Shown here piece after piece: positions 1-9,975 of a stretch of 64,000 bases of DNA. Position 1 is the first letter of the stretch, and each line of letters starts with the position of its first letter. The notes beneath the pieces were generated by a model that was given only the letters and a program-made list of their open reading frames with translations, made no database searches and was not told the DNA's origin. The position numbers and the translations under genes are program-made. The stretch comes from Drosophila miranda. Lineage: Eukaryota > Arthropoda > Insecta > Diptera > Drosophilidae. Where the stretch lies: the NCBI RefSeq assembly GCF_003369915.1, contig NC_046673.1, positions 6,866,001-6,930,000 of the forward strand. Direction: 5' to 3'.

Positions 1-840
1 ATGCGGAGTTGTCTACTAATACACGCTGAAGTTTCTCGGAATTACTGCCCGACACAGACGCCTACCACGACAGTGCTGCCCAGTCAGAGGTCGTGGAGGC
101 TTGAGTGCTGTGTGTGCGTGTGTGTATCAGTGGATGAACTATTGGCAGCACTGGTTAATCTTTTTGTGTATTGGTGAACGAAAAATGCCGGCATACACAT
201 GCCCACAGAAGTCTTAAAGTGAGACTTCTGCGGATCGAAGAAATATCAATCCAATCCATTGCATTTTGCGCAGAAGAAGCGATGTCTCACTTTGGGCGAC
301 TTTTTCTGTGCTGCCAAATATTTAAGGGAGATAGTTCTCTGCTCTGAGGCATCTATCATGGAACACGAGTGTGTAGAGGCCGGTGCCGCAAATATTTCGA
401 ATATTTCATTGCACTTTGATGATTCTCCATCGCCATTTGCACTTGTTGGCTTCAAAAACCATAAGCGCCCTCAAATTCATCCACTAATTGCCTGGCAAGC
501 CGCACATTTCGAATAAAATATATAAAAATCTACCATTTACCATATTTACCTTCTTTTTTCTGTGGAAAAGATTAAGTTTTTGAAAAACAAAGCACTTTAT
601 TTTCACTGTAAAAATGGCAAATAGTATTTGCAACGAAAATTCCGCGGAGTTCAAGTAAAGCTACTGAAGGTTGAAAAACTTCATTGTTACTATCGATACA
701 TCGATGTTTCTTCAACTATCGATGGAAGAAAGAGCGCCAACTGCTTGGGTTTGATTATTCGTACAATTTTGCTCATGATCCGACATCAAATACCTTAATT
801 TCGATATTCCGTTTAGTATTTTTAAGCATTTTTAACATTT
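1..840. other. Left-edge spacer with one possible terminal exon
   Basis: No gene is recognised here. A plus-strand frame is open to 516 and begins after a sequence that could be a 3' splice site (TTTTGCGCAG, ending near 270). It would encode about 80 residues of unknown type, with no ATG at its start, so it could be the last exon of a gene lying to the left. Two copies of the motif ATCGAT flank 691-720, including a perfect TATCGATA (DREF-type) octamer at 691-698, which in flies often marks a housekeeping promoter. Nothing else can be supported. Confidence 0.25.
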
Positions 841-849
841 ATTATAAAA

Positions 850-1357
850 TTAATTAACAGACGACTCGGAAATGGCGTAACAGAAGCCCGAGCCAGCTCC
901 GGCCAACTTCACGCGTCCCGGGATTTCCACGAGTGTAGGGCTGCATCTGGAAATTGATCGAAAATTGAATTTAAAGCCAATCCACTGGCAGAAGGGAGAT
1001 TCTTACACATTCTCTGTACTGTTGTTGCCACAGTTTCCGTGCTCGTTCCAGCCCCAGGTGTAGATCTCGCCGGCTGTAGTCCGCAGCAGGCCGTGCTCTG
1101 CCCCCATGTGCACGCGAGCAGGCGTCTGGCCGTCGGGCAGTCGGAGGCTCAGTGGCTGGGGCACCGCCTGCTGCTCGCTGATCGAGCCCGTGCCCAGCTG
1201 TCCGTAGCAGTTGCGGCCCCACATGAGGATCTCGTTGTTGCGGAGCAGCGCCGCATTGTGGGTCCAGCCGACGGCCAGCTGCCGCACGTCCTCCTCGAAG
1301 AGGAAGGCGTTGGACTGGTCTTTTGACCAGAAATGCTGCCCCACCAAACTCAAAGAG
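850..1357 (-). pseudogene. RCC1-repeat (SERGEF-like) C-terminal fragment
   Basis: Two exons encode the last ~149 residues of an RCC1 beta-propeller protein. Exon 1007-1357 is entered by a plausible acceptor (TTTGACAG) and carries RCC1 blades with the motifs WGRNCYGQLGTG and WGWNEHGNCG. A 60-bp intron (947-1006, donor GTAAGA, acceptor TTTCCAG) leads in frame to exon 850-946, which ends GSGFCYAISESSVN and then TAA. The WGWNEHG...C signature resembles the end of human SERGEF, a propeller protein proposed to regulate secretion. A full family member needs about 250-300 more N-terminal residues, but no other RCC1-like exon is visible up to the next gene at 3.3 kb. Either the 5' exons lie across a very long intron or this is a 5'-truncated copy. 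The splice signals and frame are intact, so the loss would be recent. Truncated pseudogene is the preferred reading. Confidence 0.6.
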
Positions 1358-3260
1358 CTGTCAAAGTTGAATAAGTTAAAGTAAAAAAAAAACGTAAATA
1401 CATTTTTTAAAATCTATATGAAGGCGCGGTGGACGTGCCTCAACTGTTAAAGTTGAATGAGTCGAATCCTCCAGAAATCAGGAAAAACAAACAAATTATG
1501 AATATGTACGAAGAAGAATAAACCGTTTGTTTCATCCACGAGATTCGCAATGTACAACTTTCTAGCTTAAGGATTACACATGCATTTTCTCAATATAAAA
1601 ACAAAGACCTCCTGATTATAGACGTCCGCCACGACCGTATCTGCGACGGAGGCAACTCCTCCGCAGCACCTCCGCAACTTTTTGTGAAAATATGTTGAAC
1701 GAAAAATCGGTAGAACATTTTTTTTTTCATCGAAAAAACATGCCATTCGCAATTCATGTTTTTTTTTTCCCATGTAAATTTAATACATTTTTAATTGAAA
1801 GACATCTGAAGAAGATTCAGTTTAGTCAATAGAAACAGTGCCAGTATTAGGAAAAAAATATATACATACATATATGTATGAGAAAACAGCTCTTGTCGGC
1901 CTTTTTATAGGAAAAGCAGCCTGCAGTCGGCGCTGCAGCTGCGCAGTAGCGATGGACGCGTCAAAATGGCGGAACGTGGACTTATCGATAGGTCCCTCAT
2001 AAATATTTCTCGTTTTTGATATTTCGGGTAATGTTACTAGCTAACTAGAACCCTCAGCCTTGCCCAGAAACTTTAATCCGATTGACGAATCATTTTCCCA
2101 CAAGACTGGTTCATTTTAAAGCAGCTTCAGCTCTTGAATTTGAATTTTCAATGGTTGGGACCGGTTGCTACCGATTCATACTCGATTCAAATAGAGCGAA
2201 AAAGAGAACCTTAACTGATTTAATGAGAGCGCAAAAAGAGCCAATAACCGTTTCGAAGAAAGCAATTCGACCATCAATACTATCGATTGGATGCAAGTGG
2301 TGTGCGCCAAATAGAAATTGTTTGAAAGTGAATGAGCGAAAAGGATTTAGATCCAATCCATTGGAATAAATGATTTGAGAGCGGTCACCGCAGGTAGAGT
2401 TCAGTATTCTAGGGATGGTTGTTAAATATGTATTGATATATAAATTTTTTGATATATATGGACTTATATGTCTGATATTTTTTGGCTGGGCGAACATATT
2501 AACATGAATATTTTTCTCAGATTTGGCCGAGTCGATACTATTTTTCTGTTGGCTCAGGACGTAAGATCAAATATATCCGCGACTTTTGATTCTACTTATC
2601 GATGTACAGGAAGCTGCGAACATCGGTACTTTTGTGCGACAGTCTGATAAAATCCGGCGGTTACATGCCTTTATTTTGAAAATAACAAGCCGCCCATAAA
2701 ATTGTATTCATTCAAATAGTAACCACTCAACTTAACCACTGTTCATCATCAGCGATCTTTTCTTTTCCCTGAAGAACATGTGTTTGATTCCAACTACACA
2801 GAAAGCGACAAAAGTAACGAAACTCCTGGTGCTAAAGAATGAAGCTAGGAAGCCGCAAAGGTTACCTTTACAAAGCCAGTGCTGCCAATGCGGGGACAGA
2901 AAATATATCGTTTTCGCCGGCTTTGTCAATCGGAATAGGCCAAACATTTGTTCAGATATTGTCAACAAATCTGGCAATTAATAGTCAGTTCAGTGAGTGT
3001 TCTGTGTAAAAATTGTGAAGCTAGAAATAAGTTACAATAAAACGCCTAAGTTCGCCTGTATTTTCAGTAGTAATTTCGAACTGTATGGTTCGCAGCTTCC
3101 CTGAAAAAAGCAACGCGTGCGTGGATTCTGCCGAAGACCAATCCAAAAAGAAGTGAAAAGTGAACAAATAGCACAGTAATTCGAATTACTTTCTTCAATT
3201 AGTGCACATACGTACGTATTTATTGTCTGAAAATCAGAATCAGTGAGAATCCCAATGTTC
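1358..3260. other. AT-rich intergenic region, no convincing gene
   Basis: No family match was found on either strand. A second TATCGATA octamer is at 1983-1990. A short ATG-initiated frame of 67 codons (2778-2981, plus) contains CCQCGDRK but has no recognisable homologue and may be a chance or upstream ORF. Bases 1440-1460 repeat the polypyrimidine/acceptor-like sequence found just upstream of the RCC1 exon (1358-1375), a small local duplication of about 20 bp. Confidence 0.4.
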
Positions 3261-3356
3261 TATCAGAATGAACGGTCATCATCGCAAGAGAAAGTGGCAA
3301 GCTGGGCGCGGTGAGGATCTCACCCCGACGACCGTATTGAGTTAATTGCCGAGTTG

Positions 3357-3668
3357 ATGGCTAAACTAGACGGAGTCAATTTCGTCGCCGACTTTTTCCA
3401 CATCCGTCGACTGAAACTGCTGATCACCGACTGCCTGCCCGACCACAAGGAGCAGCTGCTACGCATTCTCATAGGCTGTGTGACCCGGCCCCCCAGCCCG
3501 GCCACAGCTAGCTACGCCCAAATTGTGAGTCTCCTCTGCAACGACTTTGATCTCCTGATGGTCGACTGCATCCGCGCCCTGATGGTGGTCCACCAGAAGG
3601 CACTCATCGATGGCAAGTGGGAGAAGGCGCGCGGCCTGGAGAGCTTCTTCGCCGAGCTATGCAAGTGA
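3357..3668 (+). CDS. Short Cbp80-like (MIF4G-type) open frame, probably truncated
   Basis: ATG at 3357 opens 103 codons ending TGA at 3666-3668. Helix-rich segments such as LLRILIGC and the block DGKWEKARGLESFFAELCK align by eye with the first MIF4G repeat of nuclear cap-binding protein Cbp80 (compare its RLKILRIL and CRWDAARYSLRFLADL). Cbp80 is about 800 residues, so this would be only an N-terminal piece. A different frame just upstream starts with ATG at 3268 (MNGHHRKRKWQAGRGEDL) and stops at the junction; adding one base near 3320 would join the two into a continuous N-terminus. This suggests a frameshifted, truncated duplicate. There are no introns. The similarity is remote and was judged without alignment, so an unrelated small gene remains possible. 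Confidence 0.4.
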   Translation: MAKLDGVNFVADFFHIRRLKLLITDCLPDHKEQLLRILIGCVTRPPSPATASYAQIVSLLCNDFDLLMVDCIRALMVVHQKALIDGKWEKARGLESFFAELCK

Positions 3669-3776
3669 CATAGCATAGAAGGGCCCTGGCTATGCAGTTT
3701 GATCACTGCACTGCCCCTGTTCGGACACGATACGTAATACATATCAAACTCTCGGTAAACAAAACATAGCATATTC

Positions 3777-3867
3777 AATAACACGAGCCTAACACACGAG
3801 CCTAACAAACGAGATTAACACACGAGCCTAACACACGAGCCTAACACACGAGCCTAATAAACGAAGA
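3777..3867. repeat. 13-bp minisatellite
   Basis: About seven tandem copies of a 13-mer with consensus CACGAGCCTAACA lie between the Cbp80-like frame and the 3' end of the first nucleoside hydrolase gene. Outer units are more diverged (AACGAGATTAACA and AACGAAGAATCTA). It abuts the hydrolase 3' untranslated region. Confidence 0.85.
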
Positions 3868-3924
3868 ATCTAGGCAACAATATTGGTGCACTTTAAGAAT
3901 TTATTTTATGTACTACTCGTATTA

Positions 3925-5163
3925 TTATTTATTCAACAGAAATTCCCCACCATCCAGCCCCGCAACCCACTCGACAATCCGTTTGAAGAACTCAGCGTCG
4001 ACCAGCTCGATGATCCGCACGTTCTCAGGATACTTTTCCCGCTCCCGCAGATGATCGAGCACCATCTGGCCGCGTGTATGCGTGCCACGCAGGTCCACTG
4101 TGGCATGCCACGTACTTTGCTTCCGCACGAGCCGGTCCCCGAAGAGCCAAACTGCAACCACAATAGCATCGCAGGGATTCCACGTGTCGATCCCATACTG
4201 TTCCATCATGGGCAGCCACTGGGCGCTCTCCACGCGGTTCAGCAGTGTGATGGCCGAATGCTGGACGGCCGCCGCTCTGACCGCGAACTGCTCCAGGCGC
4301 CAATTCTACGCGGCAAACAGAAACAACATGAATTATGTACCTTCTATCCGGAGGGAGCTCTCTTCTCGGACTCTTCTACTCACAATGTGTATGTTGAAAC
4401 GCTCTGGAAGACAAGCCTCCCAGGGCAGAATGGTGATCGGACAGTGTGTCTTGAGCAGCACGGCATGTGCGGCCTCCGGATCGGAATGGAAGTTAAACTC
4501 TGCCGAACGCGAGGAGTTGCCCACGCCCTGATAGTTGCCGCCCATGATGTAGAGGTCCCTCAACTGCTGGCCGAACTCTTCACCGTACATGGTGAAGCCG
4601 AGGGACAGATTGGTCAGAGGCCCCACCGCGAACACGGTGATCTGTTTGGGTCGCTTGCGGCATAGCTCGTAAATGGCGGTCACCGCATGCTCCGCCTGCA
4701 CGATGCTCTCTAGCGACTCCTCGCTGTCACACGCCGCCAGACAGTCGCCGAAGCCGTCGCATCCATGGAAATACTTTTTGTCATCTTCGCTGCAGCTTAT
4801 CAGAGGCTCCACGGCCCCCAGATAGATGGGCACCTGGAATCACACCAAACACCATATGCACATGCTCTCTTTTCCCTGTACTCGTACTCGTACTCGTACT
4901 CGTGTACTCACATCTTGTCTGTCGCTGGCGTTGAGGATGCGTCGCATGTTGCGCGCCGCATGCTCGCGGGTGGTGTTGCCGCACCCGGTGGTAGTCACCG
5001 CCAGGAGCTCCACCAGCTGGCTACGCTCTGCGTGCAGCAGCAGCAACAGGGCCCAGGCATCGTCGCTGCCGCCATCGCAGTCGAGTATTGCGTATCTCCG
5101 GTCTGGCGCCGCTGCCGGCTCCCCTCCCTCTCCCTGTTGTGCTGCTGTGCGTCCGTCTGCCAT
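3925..5163 (-). CDS. Nucleoside hydrolase (inosine-uridine type), copy 1
   Basis: Three exons (4912-5163, 4384-4833, 3925-4305) joined by 78-bp introns encode about 360 residues. The enzyme class hydrolyses the N-glycosidic bond of purine or pyrimidine nucleosides to give base plus ribose, in the nucleoside salvage pathway; the proteins are normally cytosolic. The N-terminal metal-binding signature is present as LDCDGGSDDAW (Asp28, Asp30, Asp34, Asp35), where most members have DTDPGxDDA. It is followed by AVGPLTNLSLG, YIMGGNYQGVG and the ribose-binding block SAEFNFHSDPEAA. GTHTRGQMVLD near the C-terminus matches the family's last active-site segment. The start is the only ATG upstream of the signature. 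Donors are GTGAGTAC and GTGAGTAG. It lies head to head with a paralogue starting at 6954. D. melanogaster has several such genes, and CG11158 near mus101 is a likely orthologue by synteny, which is inference. Confidence 0.9.
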
Positions 5164-6953
5164 CGAAGGCGAGCTGTGAGTGCTCGTACAAATGGGGAAA
5201 CGGGAAATGGAAACCGGGAATCGCTCTGTGGATTGGACACCGGCCTACACGACGCCTGCAGCTAACAGCTAATCTGCGTCATTGTATGCTCTTTGTGCGG
5301 GGGCTGCCTTCGTACCGTCGTCGTCGTCGTGGTCGTTGTCGTTGTCGTTTGTCGTATTCGTGTATCGGCACTGATTCCATTCAACCATCGCGATATGGGT
5401 ACGGCCGGGCTGCACGGAATTTCACAACGCCCTTCCCCTATTCTTATGTGCATATAGATGCAAAATCAAGCACTCTCCCCCGCACTCGCTCTATAACTTG
5501 CACAGATGTGTGTTTACCCGGAACCCGCACCAACAACACCCATGAGCATGGAAACGCTCCCGAACATAGGTATGCAGTAGACGTTCGTTGTGTTCTATAC
5601 TCCATACTTAGTAAATCAGCTGCGATTGCACGAGCCGAACCAGACAGACAAAGAGCAGAGCGGTAGGGGACTACGACTGATGCGTGCACTTTCCACACCC
5701 TTTGGCTCGCCCCTTTGATACCCTTCTTTCGTATACACCGCCCGAATGTGCGGGAAAACTTTGTTAGTAGAGGTTGATCATTGGGTTGGAGCTGGGAGGA
5801 GTGTTTTTGGAATACAATGGCTTTTGGTCCTCTATATACACATAATCTTTGTCTTAATATTCTAAGAATATATACTGCTTACAGTTAAGACTAACAGATT
5901 TCCAGCAAAAACCAATGAAATCATCGCCCCGATCTGAAACCCAACAAAGGAACTTCTTTCTTCTTCATATGTGTATACATATGTTTGTATGTATGTCTGT
6001 ACGAATACGACGCACTACTATCGTAGTGCAATAAAGAAAATCAAAATTGAATTTGTTATTTATTTCCGTGGAACTTGGGGTGTTAAGGCCAGTCCACATA
6101 GTCGCCGCAAAGCTGCAATTGAGTTGCGGCAGGTCGTCGCGATAATGAAAGTCGTCCGACGAGGCAACTTTCGACACTTTCGAGCAATCAAAGTAGAACC
6201 CCAGACGGGATAACTATGTATGTACATATGTACATGCATTCATACTGCTATATATATATGTACATATGTAAATATGTAACCCACACGAGCATGCTACTCT
6301 CTTATTTCATTTACAGCTAAAAAATATACCCTGTTTGTAGCTATACGTAACAGGAGGATGGAAGCAGTTGAGCAACTAGACTCTAGTTACTAGAGAAATG
6401 TTGCCTTATCTTTTCTCCCCTTACATTTCGATTCTTTTTAACGAAAACCATTAGTATAGATATACAAATATCTTTTAATTTTGACTTTTCATTGAATTCT
6501 TTATTTAAAAGCTGTCCCATTGGAGGACAGTCCTTAAACTATCTGAATGCCATTTATATTTGAACCATTTCTTCGCCATCATCCACAAATCTACAAAGAA
6601 TTAACACAATGATCCGTAACGAGGGTAAAACCAGGGTATCTTTAGATTGTAAGACGTTCTTTTTTCCCCCCAAGGAAACTTTGGTTTCCACATGCCGCCC
6701 TCATTCTCTTTATTGCACGTACAAACAGCACCTTATACGTAAGTCATAAATTAAACTGCTTGTTAGCACAATTTAGATTAATATTTAATTTTCCCCCTCT
6801 CCAAACACCCAGATAAGAAAGAAGTTTTTGTGTAAGGCCTATCGAATAGACGGCGATAGGTCCGTCAGCTGTTATTGCGATAGCAAAACAGAAGGAAAAA
6901 ACAAAAACGAAGCGGAAAGAGAGGATGAGCTCACTGCAGACATCAGAATAACC
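5164..6953. promoter_or_regulatory. Divergent intergenic region between two nucleoside hydrolases
   Basis: This 1.8-kb spacer must carry the promoters of both flanking, oppositely oriented hydrolase genes. It holds a (GTC/GTT)n-like triplet stretch near 5320-5350, runs of ACATATGT-type alternating sequence at 5965-6000 and 6215-6265, and GGCGATAGG near 6850 just upstream of copy 2. No coding sequence is supported. A GC-rich block (5164-5660) next to copy 1 probably includes its 5' untranslated region. Confidence 0.45.
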
Positions 6954-8090
6954 ATGGCCCACACCTGCGCGTCTGACTACGATAGCTTTGTGGTCTACGA
7001 CTGCGACATCGGCACGGACGATGCCTGGGGCCTGGCAATGCTTCTGCGCGCAGAGGGCCTCCGCATCGCTGGGAGGAAGAGCTTCAAGGTGGCAGCCGTC
7101 ACCTGTGTCCAGGGCAACACCAGTGTAGAAAATGGCACATTGAACGCCTTCCGAGTGCTCTCCACATTGGAAAGGCTGGATGTGAGTACTTCCATCCATA
7201 TAAAGACATTCGTCTCCAACTGTCCTTTCTTTTTGTCGATCGAATAGGTGCCCGTCTTTGAGGGATGCGCCGATCCGATTGTGCCACGCACTTGGGTAAT
7301 TAAATCCCACTTCCATGGCCTGGATGGCCTCAGCGATGTGGGCGACTATCCAACCGTGAATGCCGACGATCTACGGTCGGAGGAGCATGCGGTGAATGCC
7401 ATGTATCGCCTGGCCTGCCAGCACCCGGGAAAAGTGGACTTTCTGCTGTGTGGCCCACTCACAAACTTCGCCTGCTGCATTAATTTATATGGCGATAAGT
7501 TTCTGGACAAGCTGGGCGGCGTCTATATCATGGGCGGCAACATCCTGGGCAAGGGAAACGTCACCAAAAGCGCGGAGTTCAACTTCATGATGGACCAGGA
7601 GGCAGCGCACATAGTCCTCGAGCGTCTGAAGCAACCCGCTTTGATCTTGCCATGGGAGCCCTGCATCGATGGCGAATTCGGATTGACTCTGAACTGGCGG
7701 CTCAATGTCCTGGGCGCGGTCAAGCATCCGTTTGTTGAGCTCCTCACCCGCGTGGAGAGAGCCATGCTGGTGCCGCGAGGCTTCGAGAAGTGGGTCAGCT
7801 GCGATGCCCTGCTCACGGCCGCCTATCTCTTCCCTCAGCAGATGATCGCCGATGAACGCGAGTACTATGCCACCGTGGAGCTGTGCGGCGTCCATACTCG
7901 GGGTCAAATGGTGCTAGATCATCTGAGGGGCAGATATGTTGATGCCATCCATGGCAAGACGAAGAATGTTCGCGTGATCCGGCGCCTCAATGCAGAGCCC
8001 TTCCGCACAATCATTTCCTATACGGGTTTCCTGCCCCAAGCGGACATTGATATGGAAAAATTGTGTAGAGATGAGCAGCAGCAATCCTAG
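6954..8090 (+). CDS. Nucleoside hydrolase (inosine-uridine type), copy 2
   Basis: Two exons (6954-7181 and 7248-8090) encode about 356 residues. The 66-bp intron sits at the same place as intron 1 of copy 1, just after a Leu-Asp/Asp-Val boundary, and uses GTGAGTAC and GAATAG. The second intron of copy 1 is absent. The signature is YDCDIGTDDAW (Asp16, Asp18, Asp22, Asp23), closer to the canonical form than in copy 1, then LLCGPLTNFACC, VYIMGGNILG, SAEFNFMMDQEAA and GVHTRGQMVLD. The product should cleave nucleosides to free base and ribose. An in-frame extension upstream of 6954 lacks an ATG, so the ATG at 6954 (ACCATGG context) is chosen. A polyadenylation signal AATAAA lies near 8191. The two paralogues are quite diverged, while the broken copy at 9.5 kb is close to this one. 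Confidence 0.92.
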
Positions 8091-8295
8091 AAAGGGAATC
8101 CCCGTCCAAAGACAAAACTCGTGAAATAATTAACTACCAAAGAGTTTTGAATCCTTGTTTTGAATCTATGTGTGTATGTTTGCATCAGTAAATAAATTGA
8201 TGCGGAAAGCTGAAAAAGAATCAGGTCAAGGAAATAATAAAGCATGGCAGAGGAAGCCTGAAGGTGTAGGGCTGCTACACTTGGTGGAGTTTTCT
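8091..8295. other. 3' flank of nucleoside hydrolase copy 2
   Basis: Holds the likely 3' untranslated region, with GTAAATAAATTGATGCGG near 8188-8205. The block AAATAAATTGATGCG recurs downstream of the deleted copy at 10058-10072, so the duplication that created the third copy extended past the stop codon. Confidence 0.6.
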
Positions 8296-8959
8296 CCAAA
8301 TGGTTAAAATCGATAGAATAATGAAGAAAGAAAATTATCTTTATATTTTGGGAACCAATTTGTCAAATTTGATAGAAAATGTGTCTACCCCATATCCGAG
8401 ATCAATTTCTAGCAAGACGGTAACCCGTTGCACACGGCTAAATTCGTAAAAATCGTCCCAACAATTCGAGTTTTCACTTAATCCTGTGGCCTGCTCAATA
8501 GCCCAGATCTAAATACCATTGAAAATCGTTGGGCTCTGCTTGAAAAAAATTGGAAAAGTACGAGTCTACACCAAAGGGATTGGATGAGCCTTTGGGTGCG
8601 CGTGTAGTCGGAGTGGCACATGATACCTTGCAGGCACCTACTAAATTTAGTCGGGAGTATGCCCAAACTTATTCGGAATGTGATAAAAGCTAAGGCCCTT
8701 TGGAACAAATATTTAAAAAAATTATTAAAGTAAATCAATTTTAAGCTTGCAAAAATGGATACATGCACTTTTTTTGAACAAATTAAAATTTCTTAAGGAA
8801 AAGGATCTCTTTGAATTGAAATTATTGTTTTTTTTTCATTCCCACTAAATTAAAGAATCTATGAAAAAAAAATCACAAGGATTGATGCATTTTTAAAGAT
8901 TTTACAGGCGTTTAAACTGAAAAGTTATGAACATGTATCCACATGTGCTCGCCACTGTA
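8296..8959 (+). mobile_element. Tc1-like transposon remnant (3' part)
   Basis: Reading across several frames, the sequence encodes the last third of a Tc1/mariner-superfamily transposase. A KENYLYILGTNL-like stretch comes first, then QDG.PLHTAKF around 8412 (region of the second catalytic Asp), WPAQSPDLNTIENRWALLEK around 8480-8540 with the final catalytic Glu, and a degenerate C-terminus. Stops and frameshifts are frequent. The right end at 8957 reads GCTCGCCACTG followed by TA, as expected for a Tc1 terminus (CAGTGGCGAGC in reverse) inserted at TA. No left inverted repeat is visible, so the element is 5'-truncated and inactive. It splits a block duplicated between the flanks of hydrolase copy 2 and the deleted third copy. 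Confidence 0.75.
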
Positions 8960-9023
8960 AGTATTCTATATAAGTTTCTATATATGTACGTATATTCTAT
9001 ATTGAATAATTAAAAATCCCTAA

Positions 9024-9062
9024 AAATGTAAATAAATTTTTTATCTCATAAGGAGACATCCT
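9024..9062. repeat. Duplicated flank block (partner at 10195-10230)
   Basis: AAATAAATTTTTTATCTCAT and the following AAGGAGACAT match AAATAAATTTTGGATCTCAT and AGGGGAGACAT downstream of the deleted hydrolase copy. Together with the AAATAAATTGATGCG block, this marks the extent of a tandem segmental duplication now interrupted by the Tc1-like insertion. Confidence 0.6.
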
Positions 9063-9535
9063 TTATGCAAAGATATTATCTCTAATGCTCTATTTCTGTA
9101 TTTTTGTATTATCTGTATTATCTATGCGCAGGGAATTTAGGTACAAAGATAATGAATATTTCAGGCTGTGGGGGAAGAGTACCTATTGCATTTTTAAGAT
9201 CAACAATCGGTATTAGTTCAAGCATTGTTGCCTCCATGTACAGATTGTGTCGCACTACGCACTGCGATCCGCTGACTCGCGCTCCCCTTTTTGATGGAGC
9301 ACAAAATATGCAACTTTCGTGACTTAGTTTGTCTGCATTAAGCCTAAAAATGTATTCGATTGGGCATTTATTCAGTGCATTCATGAATTTGTTGCTTGTA
9401 TACCTATTCAGATACCGCAAAGTGGGATCTGAAACCGACATGCAATATAATAAACGCAATCTGCTTTGCCGAAAATGGAGAGGGGCTCTCCTCCGGAGGA
9501 AGTGGATACAATTGCTGACAATGATTCAAATAATG

Positions 9536-9975
9536 ATGACAGCCGTCACCTGTGTCCAGAGCAACACCAGTGTGGAGGATGGCACACTGAACGCCCAAAT
9601 CCTACTTCCATGACCTGAATGGCCTTGGCGACACCCGGTAAAGTGGACTTTCTGCTGTGTGGGCGGCAACATCCTGGGCAAGTTAAACGTCACCAAGAGC
9701 GCGGAATTCAACTTCATGATGGACCAAAAGGCAGCGCACATAGTCATCGAGCGTCTGAAGCAACCCGCTTTAAGCCTACCATGGGAGCCTTGCATCGATG
9801 GCGAATTAGGGTTGACTCTGGACTGGATCAACTGAGGGGCAGATGGGTAGATGCTATCGATGGCAGAGCCCTTCCGCACAATAATTTCTTATACGGCTTT
9901 CCTGCCCCAAGCGGACAATGAAGGCACGCCATTATGCAAGGTTGAGGATGAGGAGGAGCTGGAGCAGCAGTAGTC
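9536..9975 (+). pseudogene. Nucleoside hydrolase copy 3, eroded by internal deletions
   Basis: Five or six blocks are over 90% identical by eye to copy 2 and in the same order, but the sequence between them is missing. Copy-2 blocks near 7091-7150, 7303-7337, 7418-7453, 7531-7700, 7922-7955 and 7990-8049 map to 9540-9597, 9598-9634, 9635-9662, 9660-9830, 9833-9863 and 9864-9920. The N-terminal metal-binding exon, the intron and large parts of the active site are gone, and the frame is broken, so no functional enzyme can be made. Several junctions share two to four bases with both parental ends. The retained identity indicates recent loss. Bases 9080-9535 upstream show no clear similarity to the copy-2 promoter. 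Confidence 0.88.

Noticed and set aside
3883..4665. 260-codon plus-strand frame
   Set aside because: Antisense to the nucleoside hydrolase copy-1 exons, whose minus-strand product has all family motifs; the frame crosses its introns.
6828..6953. In-frame extension of nucleoside hydrolase copy 2
   Set aside because: No ATG upstream of 6954 in that frame; family N-termini are short.
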